64,000 bases of DNA, taken from the NCBI GenBank assembly GCA_020073085.1, contig JAIQFV010000016.1:46710-110709 (forward strand). The letters are read 5' to 3'. A program made the position numbers and the translations under genes. This DNA is from Terriglobia bacterium. GTDB taxonomy: Bacteria > Acidobacteriota > Terriglobia > JAIQFV01. The notes beneath the pieces were generated by a model. It had not been told where the DNA came from and did not search any database. It saw only the letters and a list, made by a program, of their open reading frames with translations. Below, in pieces: positions 1-9,172 of this stretch (within the stretch, counting starts at the first letter, position 1; every line of letters starts with the position of its first letter).

Positions 1-645
1 CGCCACCCTGGCCGCAACCTGGGGAGGCGCCGGCGGATGGACGGCGGGGGGAACCCGCACCGGCTTCGGTTCTGCTGGCTTTGCCACAGGCAGCACCTCA
101 GCCGGGACATGGGCTGGCATGGGCGGCGCAGGGATTTCAGGAGCTTCAGGGACTACAGCTGCCACCGGTTCCGGCGCAGGTGCCACGGCTTCAGCGGCCA
201 CCTCTTCCTTCTTGGCCTTTTTCGCTTTTGCTGCGTGGGCCGCCTTCTCTTTTTCCTCTTGAGCGTGCTTCTTTGCAGCCGCCTTTTCCTCTTCCTTGGA
301 TTTCTTCTCTGATTCCTTGCGGGTCTTATCTTCCTCTTTTTTCAACCGCGCTGCTTCGACGCGCTCTTTCTTGCGGACTTCAGCCCGTGCCGCCTTCTCT
401 ACCCGGGTCTTCTCCTCATCCTGTTGTTCCTTTTCTTCGCGCGCCTTGCGGTTGGCAAAGTACGTCTCGCGCGCTTCCGGCTTCAATTTGAAATAGCGGT
501 CGAGGAACTTCTCCACCTCGTCGCGTTCCAGATGACTCGATGAAGTTTTTCCCCGGATCCCCAGCGCATTAAGTCTGGTTACAATCTCAGCGGCTCGCTT
601 GATGCCAAGATCCTGCGCCAGGTCATAAATTCGAAATTGCGGCAT
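1..645 (-). CDS. infB: Translation initiation factor IF-2, N-terminal part (cut by window edge)
   Basis: The first 215 codons of IF-2, the GTPase that places initiator tRNA on the 30S subunit. The start is ATG at 645, with AAGGAG about eight bases upstream. Residues 1-55 look like the IF2_N domain (MPQFRIYDLAQDLGI..., then LNALGI and DEVEKFLDRYF). A long Lys/Glu/Ala-rich linker, typical of large bacterial IF-2, follows and turns Pro/Ala-rich near the edge. The G domain lies outside the window. It is downstream of nusA on the same strand with 128 bases between them. The ylxR/rnpM gene often found between nusA and infB is absent here. Identification rests on the IF2_N sequence plus the rimP-nusA-infB order. 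Confidence 0.93.
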   Translation of the reverse strand, partial: MPQFRIYDLAQDLGIKRAAEIVTRLNALGIRGKTSSSHLERDEVEKFLDRYFKLKPEARETYFANRKAREEKEQQDEEKTRVEKAARAEVRKKERVEAARLKKEEDKTRKESEKKSKEEEKAAAKKHAQEEKEKAAHAAKAKKAKKEEVAAEAVAPAPEPVAAVVPEAPEIPAPPMPAHVPAEVLPVAKPAEPKPVRVPPAVHPPAPPQVAARVA

Positions 646-773
646 TCAAAAACTCCTTCGAGATGAGCGGATCAGTATTATAATCCGCTCGCATTGGTTC
701 CTGAAAACAAATTCGAGGCCTGCCGAAATTCAACGCGCATTTCACCCAGGATGTTCCCGTTGAGTCCAATGGA

Positions 774-2357
774 TCAGGATTTTTCCTCCTTTTTCGATCT
801 GCCCGCCGGGGCCGAGTCCACCGGCTTCTCTTCTGTTCCCTCTTCCTCCGGTGAACTGGAGGGTTCGGCTTCCTCAAGCAGCTCCGGTTCGGAATCCGGG
901 AGTTCTTCGTCTTCAGAAGGGCTCTCAGGGAGTTCTTCTTCTGCTACCTCCCCGGCCAGGGCCTCGACTCCTCCCTCTTCCGCTTCGGCGGGTTCAGGGG
1001 CATCGGCAGCAAAGGCTTTCTGCTGAGCAGCGGCCTCCTCGGCCGCGGCCTCGGCAGCAGCCTCCTCCGCAGCGGCCTCCTCGGCTTCTGTCTGTTCGAG
1101 CGCTTCGTAAAACTTCTCCACGGCGTCGCGAATCTTCTCCACCATCTTTTCGCCAATCCCCTGGAGTTGCATCAATTGTTCGGGAGTCTGGTTGCCCAGG
1201 TCCTCCACGGTTTTGATCCCGGCCTCTTGAAGCTTTTCAACCAGCTTGGGCGTCAGCCCCTCCAGCTCGGCGATGGACGTCTGCGCGTGCGCCATGGCAG
1301 CCATCTGGGACTCGACTTCGCGCCGCTTCTCCTCTTCGCTCTTCACATCGATATGCCACCCGATGAGTTTGGACGCGAGGCGGACGTTCTGACCCTTCTT
1401 TCCAATTGCCAGCGACAGCTGGGAATCCTCAACGACCACTTCCAGTTCCCGGTCCTCGGGATCGAGGATTGCCACACGACTGACCTTCGCAGGGCTCAAC
1501 GCGTGCGTCGCAAATGAGACGATATCGTCGGAGTACTCGATGATATCGATCTTCTCGCCTCGAAGTTCCCGGATGACCGCTTGCACCCGGAGTCCCTTCA
1601 TGCCGACACAGGCCCCCACACTGTCCACATCCCGATCTTTGGACAGAACAGCAATCTTGGTGCGCTCGCCCGCTTCTCGCACACACCCCTTCACCGCCAC
1701 CGTGCTGTCATAGATCTCCGGCACTTCCATCTCAAACATCCGAATCACCAGTTGCGGGTCAGCCCGGGAGAGCACCACCTGAGGAAGCTTGGAGCTCTTG
1801 TCCACGCGCACGATAACGGCACGAACCCGCTCTCCGAAGGAGAATTTTTCCAGTCTTGACTGCTCCCGCTTCGGAACCACACCTTCCGTTTTGCCCAGGT
1901 CCACGATGATGTCACCGTTTTCAAACCGCTTCACGGTGCAGTTCATTAACTCCCCGATGCGATTGCTGTATTCCCCGAAAACATTGTCGCGCTCTGCTTC
2001 GCGGACCTTTTGAAAGATCACCTGCTTGGCGGTCTGGGCGGCGATTCGGCCCAGGACTTCAATCGATTTCGGAATCCGGATTTCATCGTCGATCTGGGCG
2101 GACGGGTTGATCCGGCGAGCTTCCTCGAGGCTCATTTCCTTGAGCGGATTGGTCACCTCGTCGAGCACCTTCTTGACGGAGTAAACCTGAATCCGGCCGG
2201 TCTCCTCGTCGAACTTGGCAAAAAGATCCTCATTCGTCTTGTAATACTTCCGAGCGGCGACCAGGAGAGCGTCTTCCACAGCCGTTAAGACGATCTTGGG
2301 ATCGATGCCCTTCTCTTTGGCGAGTTGATCGATGCTTTCATAGAGCTCATTCAACAT
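774..2357 (-). CDS. nusA: Transcription termination/antitermination factor NusA
   Basis: NusA binds RNA polymerase and nascent RNA and controls pausing, termination and antitermination. Of 527 residues, 1-125 are the polymerase-binding N-terminal domain. S1 lies at about 135-200 and two KH domains follow, with GXXG loops near 250-256 (VGMKGLR) and 318-324 (IGKKGQN). A helix-hairpin-helix segment at about 364-415 contains LQGIGEKMVEKI. Residues 420-527 form a low-complexity Glu/Ala/Pro/Ser acidic tail, about 100 residues beyond a minimal NusA. ATG at 2357 follows AGGAG with seven bases between. It sits between rimP and infB, the usual operon. Confidence 0.97.
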   Translation of the reverse strand: MLNELYESIDQLAKEKGIDPKIVLTAVEDALLVAARKYYKTNEDLFAKFDEETGRIQVYSVKKVLDEVTNPLKEMSLEEARRINPSAQIDDEIRIPKSIEVLGRIAAQTAKQVIFQKVREAERDNVFGEYSNRIGELMNCTVKRFENGDIIVDLGKTEGVVPKREQSRLEKFSFGERVRAVIVRVDKSSKLPQVVLSRADPQLVIRMFEMEVPEIYDSTVAVKGCVREAGERTKIAVLSKDRDVDSVGACVGMKGLRVQAVIRELRGEKIDIIEYSDDIVSFATHALSPAKVSRVAILDPEDRELEVVVEDSQLSLAIGKKGQNVRLASKLIGWHIDVKSEEEKRREVESQMAAMAHAQTSIAELEGLTPKLVEKLQEAGIKTVEDLGNQTPEQLMQLQGIGEKMVEKIRDAVEKFYEALEQTEAEEAAAEEAAAEAAAEEAAAQQKAFAADAPEPAEAEEGGVEALAGEVAEEELPESPSEDEELPDSEPELLEEAEPSSSPEEEGTEEKPVDSAPAGRSKKEEKS

Positions 2358-2507
2358 GCAAGTGCTCCTCGACTGCTAATCTTTGGACTGCTCCGGGTCG
2401 GACTCCAAGGGCGACCGGCCTGCTGAGGTCGCCTCGATTCACGCACCTCCGACGCTAGATGCTTCGCCCTTTGGGATGCCGTCATTCGCGACGGCTACAT
2501 ATCGGGC

Positions 2508-2966
2508 CTACCACTCCACCACAAGATTAGCTTTTTCAACTTGATCGAAAGGAATTTCCACGTGATGGGTCCGGGAAACCGCGAGGGTAATGATCCCCTC
2601 CTGGAACTTCACCAATCTTCCCTGAAAGGACCTGCCCGCTTCAATGGGTGCGCGGGTGCGAATCTTGGCGAGCCGGCCGAGAAACCGCTGATAGTCTTCC
2701 GCGCGCATCAGCTTGCGATCCAGGCCGGGGGAAGAGACTTCCAGATGGTACCGGTGGGGGATGAGATCTTCCACATCCAAAAGCACCCCCAGCCGCTTGC
2801 TCACACGCTCGCAATCTTCCACGGTCACGCCCTCGGGAGCCCGATCGATGTACAACCGCAGGAAGCGGCTGTTGACTGTGCCGGCCCATTCGATGTCGAC
2901 CAATTCCAACCCCTCCTCCCGAATGACCCGGTCGGCCAGTGCTCGGATCGGCTCCAAAACTTCCAT
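2508..2966 (-). CDS. rimP: Ribosome maturation factor RimP
   Basis: RimP assists 30S subunit maturation. The protein, 152 residues from the chosen ATG, has the two-domain RimP layout: an alpha/beta N-terminal half (LVDIEWAGTVNSRFLRLYID, then the ISSPGLDR-type motif seen here as VSSPGLDRKL) and a small SH3-like C-terminal half. An in-frame TTG at 2981 would add five residues (MWVLF), but the family begins near MEVLEPI, so ATG 2966 is preferred. No strong ribosome binding site precedes it. It heads the rimP-nusA-infB operon, and a terminator-like hairpin lies immediately upstream. Confidence 0.93.
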   Translation of the reverse strand: MEVLEPIRALADRVIREEGLELVDIEWAGTVNSRFLRLYIDRAPEGVTVEDCERVSKRLGVLLDVEDLIPHRYHLEVSSPGLDRKLMRAEDYQRFLGRLAKIRTRAPIEAGRSFQGRLVKFQEGIITLAVSRTHHVEIPFDQVEKANLVVEW

Positions 2967-2982
2967 AAATAATACCCACAAT

Positions 2983-3006
2983 AAAAAAGTGGGCTTGCGC
3001 CCACTT
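2983..3006 (-). terminator. Terminator-like hairpin in the rimP leader (possible attenuator)
   Basis: Read on the minus strand, 3006 to 2983 gives an 8-bp stem. The core arms are GTGGGC and GCCCAC around a GCAA tetraloop, followed at once by six T. This is the form of an intrinsic terminator. It ends only about 17 bases before the rimP start codon, so it would act inside the operon leader rather than at the end of a gene. Terminator-like leaders before rimP are known in other bacteria. That it attenuates this operon is inferred. Confidence 0.7.
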
Positions 3007-3082
3007 CAATGCGAAATATTATACTCCCCGCTCCATGTCATGGCAAGAGGTTTTATCTCGCTCAGTACCCAGCGACCGTTCC

Positions 3083-3111
3083 TTGACACTTCAAAAACAA
3101 AAGTGTTACAA
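3083..3111 (+). promoter_or_regulatory. Promoter with CIRCE-like inverted repeat upstream of hsp20
   Basis: A sigma-70-like promoter, TTGACA (3083-3088), 17 bases, TTACAA (3106-3111), coincides with an inverted repeat. Its arms are TTGACACTT (3083-3091) and AAGTGTTAC (3101-3109), separated by exactly nine bases. The HrcA operator CIRCE has nine-base arms (TTAGCACTC, GAGTGCTAA) and the same nine-base spacer; each arm here matches six of nine. The position, covering the promoter of a small heat-shock gene, fits HrcA-type repression. Binding by HrcA is an inference. Confidence 0.55.
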
Positions 3112-3221
3112 ATGCGGGGGTCTGAATGCCCGCGGGGATGAAGGGGCTCTTGCCTAGTCCGTGAAAACACCCGGTGGGACCGCGGGTGCAAGAGCTGTCC
3201 CAGGCGACAAAGAAATTCCCA

Positions 3222-3674
3222 ATGATCAAAAAATACGCCGCGTATGTCGATTTCGAGCGTTTGCAGCAGGAGTTGAACCAGTTGCTGGAGGAGTTGTCGC
3301 GCCTCGGTCCCGACATTGCAACCTGGTCCTCGGGAAATTGGCATCCACCGGTCGACATCTTCGAGACCAAGGACGAGGTCGTGGTGCTGATTGAGCTTCC
3401 CGGCGTTCGAAAGCCCGATACCTCGGTCGCTCTAAAACATAACACCCTGGTGATTTCAGGTCGGAAGTATGAGGACAACACCGCCGAGAACAATGCCTGT
3501 TTCTTGTGTCTCGAGCGCAGCTATGGGGAGTTTCGTCGAGTCGTCCCCTTGACCACATTAGTGGACCCGCACAATGGAAGGGCCACCCTGAAAAACGGAA
3601 TTTTGACGATACGGCTGGCCAGAATCGTGGATTCCAGAAAGTCTGAGTACCACATCAGGATCAAAGAGGACTGA
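3222..3674 (+). CDS. Small heat-shock protein, Hsp20/alpha-crystallin family
   Basis: An ATP-independent holdase chaperone of 150 residues from ATG 3222. The alpha-crystallin domain spans roughly residues 40-145: it opens with HPPVDIFETKDEVVVLIELPGV, has SGRKYE in the middle, and closes with the family signature around NGILTIRLAR. A GTG at 3174 would add 16 residues without family character, so the ATG is preferred. It is preceded by a promoter with a CIRCE-like operator and followed by lon in the same direction, which makes a small heat-shock locus. Confidence 0.9.
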   Translation: MIKKYAAYVDFERLQQELNQLLEELSRLGPDIATWSSGNWHPPVDIFETKDEVVVLIELPGVRKPDTSVALKHNTLVISGRKYEDNTAENNACFLCLERSYGEFRRVVPLTTLVDPHNGRATLKNGILTIRLARIVDSRKSEYHIRIKED

Positions 3675-3825
3675 ACCCGCCTCCGCCTGCTGTGATTTGG
3701 GGCTGTTCCATGGCGAGTCAGACGGCATAAGAGCCTGGGGCGGATCAGAGTTAATCCCCCCGAGGCGGGACTCCACACCTGGAGCCTGCAATTGATGTAC
3801 TCTTTCATCATCATACGAGAGGATC

Positions 3826-6270
3826 ATGGCTGAAAACGAAAAGACCAACGAAGTGTCCGACGAGCAGATCAAGATCCCGGAGATGCTTCCTGTTTTGCCG
3901 ATCCGTGACATTGTCATCTTCCCTTTCATGATCATCCCGCTGTCGGTGGCGCGGGACCGCTCCATCAAGGCCGTGGACCAAGCGCTCACGGAACAGCGGC
4001 TGATTCTTCTCCTGGCACAAAAATCAGTGGACCAGGACGATCCCAAATCCGAGGACCTGTATCCGGTCGGTACCGTGGCCACCATTATGCGGCTGCTGAA
4101 ATTGCCCGACGGCCGGGTCAGGATCCTGGTCCAGGGATTGGCCAGGGCACAAGCCGTCTCCTTCGATGAGTCGCTCACTTTTACGCGGGCCAAGCTGGAA
4201 GTGCTCAATGAACCCACGGTCAACCTGAAAGCGGTCGAGACGGAAGCGCTAATCCGAAATGTGAAATCGGAAGTGGATAAGGCGGTCAACCTGGGAAAGA
4301 GCATCTCGCCCGAAATTCTGGTCATCATCTCCAACCTGGACGACCCCGGTCGACTGGCTGATCTGGTCGCCTCCAATTTGGAGCTGAAGGTCGAGGTGGC
4401 CCAGCGCGTCCTCGAATCGGTCGACCCCGTCGACCGGCTTCGCAAAATCAACGAGCTGCTTACCAAGGAGATCGAGCTCCTCACCGTGCAGCAACAGATT
4501 GATACGGCGGCCAAGGCCGACATCGACAAGTCCCAACGCGAGTACTACCTGCGTCAGCAGCTCAAGGCGATCCAGCAAGAACTGGGGGATGTCAACGAAC
4601 TGCAAGAGGAGATCAACCAGTACCGGGAAAAGGTCGAAAAGGCCGGCATGCCCGCCGAAGTGCGCGAGGAGGTGGACCGTCAAGTCAAGAAACTCGAGCG
4701 AATGCATCCGGACGCCGCCGAGACCGCCACGCTTCGCAACTACCTCGACTGGATGGTGGAATTGCCCTGGTCCAAGCAGACCGTCGACAACCTGGACCTG
4801 AAGAAAGCGCAGTCCATCCTGGACAAGGATCATTACGGGCTCGAAAAGATCAAAGAACGCATTGTCGATTATCTGGCCGTTCGAAAGCTCAAAGAGAAAT
4901 CAAAAGGCCCTATTCTCTGCTTTGTCGGCCCGCCGGGGGTGGGCAAGACCTCCCTGGGAAAATCCATCGCGCACGCCCTGGACCGCAAATTTGTCCGCCT
5001 CTCGCTCGGCGGGGTCCACGATGAGGCCGAGATCCGGGGCCACCGCCGCACTTACGTGGGGGCCATGCCCGGACGGATTGTCCAGGGAATTCGACAGGCG
5101 GGCACCAACAATCCCGTGTTCATGCTCGACGAGGTCGATAAAATTGGCGCGGATTACCGTGGGGACCCGTCCTCAGCGCTCCTTGAAGTGCTGGATCCGG
5201 AACAGAATTTCTCCTTCCGAGACCATTACCTGGGCGTGCCCTTTGATCTCTCTAATGTCATGTTCATCACTACGGCCAATATTATCGATACGATTCAACC
5301 GGCCTTTCTGGACCGCATGGAGGTCATTACGCTGTCCGGTTACACCGAACAGGAAAAGCTTCAAATCGCGGTGCGACATCTGATCCCCAAGCAACTCGAT
5401 GAGAATGGGCTGAAATCCGAGCAGATCGAGTTCACCGAGACCGTGCTGAAGCGGATCATTACACAGTACACCCGGGAAGCCGGCCTCCGAAACCTCGAGC
5501 GTGAAATCGGAACAGTGTGCCGAAAAGTGGCGCGACGCATTGCGGAAGGGAAAACCGAGAAATTTAAGGTTGTTGAACAAAAGCTCGAGGAATTCCTCGG
5601 CCCTCCGAAGATCCTGCCTGAGGAAATTTTGAAAAAGGACCAGGTCGGTGTCGCGACGGGGCTGGTCTGGACGCCGGTCGGCGGCGAAATCATTTTTGTG
5701 GAAGCGACCACCATGAAGGGGAAAGGGACGCTCCTGCTGACGGGTCATTTGGGCGAGGTCATGAAGGAATCCGCTCAAGCGGCCCTGAGTTATGCCCGCG
5801 CTCATGCCCGCGAATTCCATATCGACGAGGAATTCTTCGGCAATAACGACATTCATCTGCACGTGCCCGAAGGCGCGATCCCGAAGGATGGCCCATCCGC
5901 CGGGATTACGATGGCCACCGCGATGATCTCAGCGTTCACCGGGCGACTGGTCAAGAAATCAGTGGCCATGACCGGCGAGATCACCCTCCGGGGCAACGTG
6001 CTCCCGATCGGCGGCCTCAAGGAGAAAGTACTGGCGGCCCACCGTGCGAAGATCCGGTTGGTGATTGTGCCCGCCCTCAACCGGAAAGATCTCAAGGACA
6101 TTCCCGAGGAGATCCGGAAGGAGATGGAGTTTGTTTTTGTCGACAATGTCAAGTCCGTATTGGATGAGGCCCTCACCTCCGGCGCTAACGAGTCCGAGAA
6201 GCAAAAGTCCCTCACCAAATTGAAAGCACGGAAGGGCAGAAGTCAACGCCAACTTGTCCCGGCCCATTGA
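3826..6270 (+). CDS. lon: ATP-dependent protease Lon
   Basis: The cytosolic AAA+ serine protease that degrades misfolded and regulatory proteins. At 814 residues it has full LonA length. The N-terminal LON domain is about residues 20-215, with a coiled linker to about 320. The AAA+ module has Walker A GPPGVGKT at 368-375 and Walker B near [10 protein letters not shown]. The protease domain has the catalytic Ser691 in PKDGPSAG and Lys734 in GGLKEKV, so it should be active. GAGAGGA precedes the ATG at 3826. It lies 152 bases downstream of the small heat-shock gene, and no terminator is visible between them. Confidence 0.98.
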   Translation: MAENEKTNEVSDEQIKIPEMLPVLPIRDIVIFPFMIIPLSVARDRSIKAVDQALTEQRLILLLAQKSVDQDDPKSEDLYPVGTVATIMRLLKLPDGRVRILVQGLARAQAVSFDESLTFTRAKLEVLNEPTVNLKAVETEALIRNVKSEVDKAVNLGKSISPEILVIISNLDDPGRLADLVASNLELKVEVAQRVLESVDPVDRLRKINELLTKEIELLTVQQQIDTAAKADIDKSQREYYLRQQLKAIQQELGDVNELQEEINQYREKVEKAGMPAEVREEVDRQVKKLERMHPDAAETATLRNYLDWMVELPWSKQTVDNLDLKKAQSILDKDHYGLEKIKERIVDYLAVRKLKEKSKGPILCFVGPPGVGKTSLGKSIAHALDRKFVRLSLGGVHDEAEIRGHRRTYVGAMPGRIVQGIRQAGTNNPVFMLDEVDKIGADYRGDPSSALLEVLDPEQNFSFRDHYLGVPFDLSNVMFITTANIIDTIQPAFLDRMEVITLSGYTEQEKLQIAVRHLIPKQLDENGLKSEQIEFTETVLKRIITQYTREAGLRNLEREIGTVCRKVARRIAEGKTEKFKVVEQKLEEFLGPPKILPEEILKKDQVGVATGLVWTPVGGEIIFVEATTMKGKGTLLLTGHLGEVMKESAQAALSYARAHAREFHIDEEFFGNNDIHLHVPEGAIPKDGPSAGITMATAMISAFTGRLVKKSVAMTGEITLRGNVLPIGGLKEKVLAAHRAKIRLVIVPALNRKDLKDIPEEIRKEMEFVFVDNVKSVLDEALTSGANESEKQKSLTKLKARKGRSQRQLVPAH

Positions 6271-6387
6271 CGGCCACTCTCCACGGCTCGAGGAGAAGGG
6301 ACAGATTATAACTTTGGAGTGAGCGATGATCGCCCGGTCCTCCTGAATGCAAACCGCATTGCGGCTTCCCCAGACGCCTCGAACTTG

Positions 6388-7362
6388 ATGAAGTTTAAGT
6401 CCGAACAGGAATTTATCGCGCGGATTCGAAAGCGGGCCCAAAAACGGCCCGTGGGATTGGTGCGCGGGATCGGGGATGATGCTGCGGTCATCGGGTCGCC
6501 CCCGGGCCTGAGATGGTGTCTCACCACCGATCTCCTGATAGAGGGAATCCACTTTGACCTGCGCTTTGATTCTCCCCATTCCGTGGGGCACAAATCGCTG
6601 GCCGCGGGCTTGAGCGACCTCGCCGCCATGGGGGCGACTCCCCGGTTTGCCCTCATTTCGATCGCGACTCCCCCCAACCGTGCTCATGGATTTCTTCCCC
6701 GCTTTTACCAGGGTTTCCTGGAACTGGCGGATCGTCACAACGTCGCACTGATCGGCGGGGACACCTCGAGTGCCAGGAGACAAATCTGCATTGACGTCAT
6801 CGCAGTGGGATCTGTCAGAGCGGGGCATGAGGTCCTGCGTTCAGGGGCCCGGGCGGGAGATTATCTTTTTGTGACGGGTACGATCGGTAAGGCCGCGCTG
6901 GGATTGGACCTGCTCCGCCATGGGAAGTCTCCGGCTGGGGGCAGGGAAAAACTCGCCGTGGCGAGCCACCGTTACCCTACTCCTCGCACCGGAGCAGGCA
7001 TGCAGCTGGGCAAGACCCGCCTCGCGGCCTCCATGATCGATATCAGCGACGGCCTTTCAACCGACCTGAACCATCTCTGCAAGGAGAGTGCGGTGGGGGC
7101 GAGAGTTTATGAAACCCGTCTTCCCTTCCTCGGTGCAACTTTTTCCAAGCGGATGTTGAAGTATGCACTTACCGGAGGCGAGGACTATGAACTGCTCTTC
7201 TCCGTCCGGGAGGACAGGGTCGGGGAATTGCATGGAGAGATCGGGGGCGTCCCTGTCAGGGAGATCGGGAGAATTGTTCCCCGGAGCAAGGGAGTCAGAA
7301 TCGTCCGGGCCAATGGGGCCATTGAGCCCATAACACCGGCCGGTTGGGATCACTTCCGATAA
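6388..7362 (+). CDS. thiL: Thiamine-monophosphate kinase
   Basis: ThiL phosphorylates thiamine monophosphate to thiamine diphosphate, the last step of cofactor synthesis. The family signs are present in order: an N-terminal GIGDDAAVI motif, TTDLLIEGIHF, LAAGLSDLAAMGA, the GGDTSS motif, DISDGLSTDL and a late GGEDYELLF. The protein is 324 residues from ATG 6388. An in-frame GTG at 6319 would add 23 residues, but ThiL homologues begin close to the FIARIRKRA helix, so the later ATG is chosen with moderate confidence. It follows lon by about 120 bases and is six bases from the next gene. Confidence 0.93.
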   Translation: MKFKSEQEFIARIRKRAQKRPVGLVRGIGDDAAVIGSPPGLRWCLTTDLLIEGIHFDLRFDSPHSVGHKSLAAGLSDLAAMGATPRFALISIATPPNRAHGFLPRFYQGFLELADRHNVALIGGDTSSARRQICIDVIAVGSVRAGHEVLRSGARAGDYLFVTGTIGKAALGLDLLRHGKSPAGGREKLAVASHRYPTPRTGAGMQLGKTRLAASMIDISDGLSTDLNHLCKESAVGARVYETRLPFLGATFSKRMLKYALTGGEDYELLFSVREDRVGELHGEIGGVPVREIGRIVPRSKGVRIVRANGAIEPITPAGWDHFR

Positions 7363-7368
7363 AAAGCA

Positions 7369-7851
7369 ATGCTTCGCGTCAACCTTAAAAAGGAAATTGA
7401 AAGGCTGCTTCACATTCACGACAGCCCCGAGCGGACTGCGCTGGCCTTCGCCATCGGGGTTTTCTTTGGGTTTTCGCCTTTCTTGGGTTTCCATACCATC
7501 CTGGCACTGCTGGTGGCTTTCCTTTTCCGTCTTAACCGGGTAGCGTCCTTGATCGGAGTGTATTTGAATACGCCCTGGACAGTGATCCCCGTGGCCATGG
7601 CTTCAACCTCACTGGGCGCCAAGGTCCTGGGGTTTGCAGGCCATCGTTATCAAAGGTTCAACTGGCATGAACTGGGGAGTCTCCTCTTCTGGTCGCATCT
7701 CCCCCAAGAGTTTCGATTGCACTATCACACCCTCTATCCCTTCTTTGTGGGATCGATGATCTGTGCGGTTGTTCTTGCGATCATTGCGTACCCCGTGTGC
7801 CTGTGGTTTGTTCGTACTTATCGACACCGCATTCAACACCTGAAGGACTGA
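7369..7851 (+). CDS. DUF2062 domain membrane protein
   Basis: A 160-residue protein of the DUF2062 family, function unknown. It carries the family's hallmark early segment, AFAIGVFFGFSPFLGFHT, followed by LNTPWTVIPVAM. Hydrophobic stretches at about residues 22-55 and 118-145 suggest a small inner-membrane protein. Cytoplasmic ends rich in Arg/Lys (MLRVNLKKEIERLL and YRHRIQHLKD) flank them. It starts six bases after thiL and ends 22 bases before aroA, so it is probably co-transcribed with both. Confidence 0.85.
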   Translation: MLRVNLKKEIERLLHIHDSPERTALAFAIGVFFGFSPFLGFHTILALLVAFLFRLNRVASLIGVYLNTPWTVIPVAMASTSLGAKVLGFAGHRYQRFNWHELGSLLFWSHLPQEFRLHYHTLYPFFVGSMICAVVLAIIAYPVCLWFVRTYRHRIQHLKD

Positions 7852-7873
7852 AAGGGTTGCCAAGGATCGAAAT

Positions 7874-9172
7874 ATGAAACCGCCGGAAGACCAAATTCAG
7901 ATCAGCCCGTGCAAGAAGCTGCGCGGGAGTGTTTCAGTTCCTGGCGATAAATCGATTTCCCACCGTCTGGCGATGCTGGCCTCCATTGCAGAGGGAGAAT
8001 CCACGATTGCCAATTTCTCCACCAGCGCCGATTGCCATTCGACCCTGGATTGTCTCCGCGCCCTGGGTATTGATGCCACCGTTCGTGATGGGACTCTCCT
8101 GACTATTCGAGGACGCGGCCTGACGGGATTCCAAGTGCCGGCTCAACCCTTGAATGCCGGGAATTCGGGCTCGACCTTGCGGATGCTCGCAGGCATTCTT
8201 GCGGGCCAACCCTTTTCCGCCACTCTGACCGGGGATGCATCCCTTTGCGGGCGGCCCGTGGATCGAATCATGGAACCGCTCTCGCGCATGGGAGCACGCT
8301 TCGAGGCACGCGATCACAAGTTTCCACCTCTGAAGGTGTTGGGCGGCCCTCTTCGATGGATCTCCTACAGCCCCACCGTTTCAAGTGCACAGGTAAAAAC
8401 CGCCATTCTCTTCGCCGGTCTTCTGGCGGAAGGCCGAACCGAGGTCATAGAACGCGTCCCGACCCGCAACCACACCGAGATCGCCCTGCCACAGTTCGGC
8501 GCTGCCATTGAAGTCAGTCCCCTGTCCGTTTCAGTGACCGGCAGGAAACGCTTGCATGGAAGTAAGTTCATCGTGCCGGGCGACCCTTCATCCGCCGCGT
8601 TCTTTGTGGTGGCAGGACTGCTGGTCCCTGACGCAGAATTGACTCTCCATGCAGTCGGATTAAATCCCACCCGAATTGAGTTCTTCGAATTCGTCAGAGC
8701 CATGGGGGGGAGAGTTCAGATTCTGAATCTCCGGGAGCAGAATGGTGAACCGGTAGGAGATGTGCAGGTCCGCTCCAGCGAAATCGAGGGCGGGTTCATT
8801 GCTCCTCACCAGGTCCCCTTGCTGATTGACGAGATTCCCATTCTGGCCGTGGCGGGGGCCAGAAGCCGGAAGGGGCTGGCGATTCGCGGAGCACAGGAAC
8901 TTCGAGTCAAAGAGAGCGACCGCATTGCCGCGGTCGTAAAAAACCTTGCAGCCATGGGCGCCGAAGTAAAAGAATTGGACGACGGATTTGAAGTGAAAGG
9001 CAACCAACTATTGAAAGGATCACACCTCGAATCTTTTGGAGACCATCGTATCGCCATGGCGTTTTCCATCGCCGCGCTCCTCGCGGATTCCCCTTCTATC
9101 ATCCATGGATCTGATTGTGTGAAGATATCCTTCCCTGCCTTCTTTAGTATTCTGCATTCCCTTCGGGGTTGA
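7874..9172 (+). CDS. aroA: 3-phosphoshikimate 1-carboxyvinyltransferase (EPSP synthase)
   Basis: Transfers enolpyruvate from PEP to shikimate-3-phosphate in the shikimate pathway. It has 432 residues, the usual length. It shows the PGDKSISHR signature near the start, NAGNSGSTLRM at about residue 92, RVKESDRI at about 343, and GDHRIAMAFSIAALL near the end. The GNSGST form, instead of the GNAGTA of E. coli, places it nearer the class II enzymes by motif. Glyphosate behaviour cannot be read from this alone. It is the last gene of the lon-thiL-DUF2062-aroA run. Confidence 0.97.
   Translation: MKPPEDQIQISPCKKLRGSVSVPGDKSISHRLAMLASIAEGESTIANFSTSADCHSTLDCLRALGIDATVRDGTLLTIRGRGLTGFQVPAQPLNAGNSGSTLRMLAGILAGQPFSATLTGDASLCGRPVDRIMEPLSRMGARFEARDHKFPPLKVLGGPLRWISYSPTVSSAQVKTAILFAGLLAEGRTEVIERVPTRNHTEIALPQFGAAIEVSPLSVSVTGRKRLHGSKFIVPGDPSSAAFFVVAGLLVPDAELTLHAVGLNPTRIEFFEFVRAMGGRVQILNLREQNGEPVGDVQVRSSEIEGGFIAPHQVPLLIDEIPILAVAGARSRKGLAIRGAQELRVKESDRIAAVVKNLAAMGAEVKELDDGFEVKGNQLLKGSHLESFGDHRIAMAFSIAALLADSPSIIHGSDCVKISFPAFFSILHSLRG

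Noticed and set aside
623..877. 84-codon frame on the minus strand that could be ylxR
   Set aside because: It overlaps the end of nusA in another frame and lacks the YlxR motif (GRGAY or similar).
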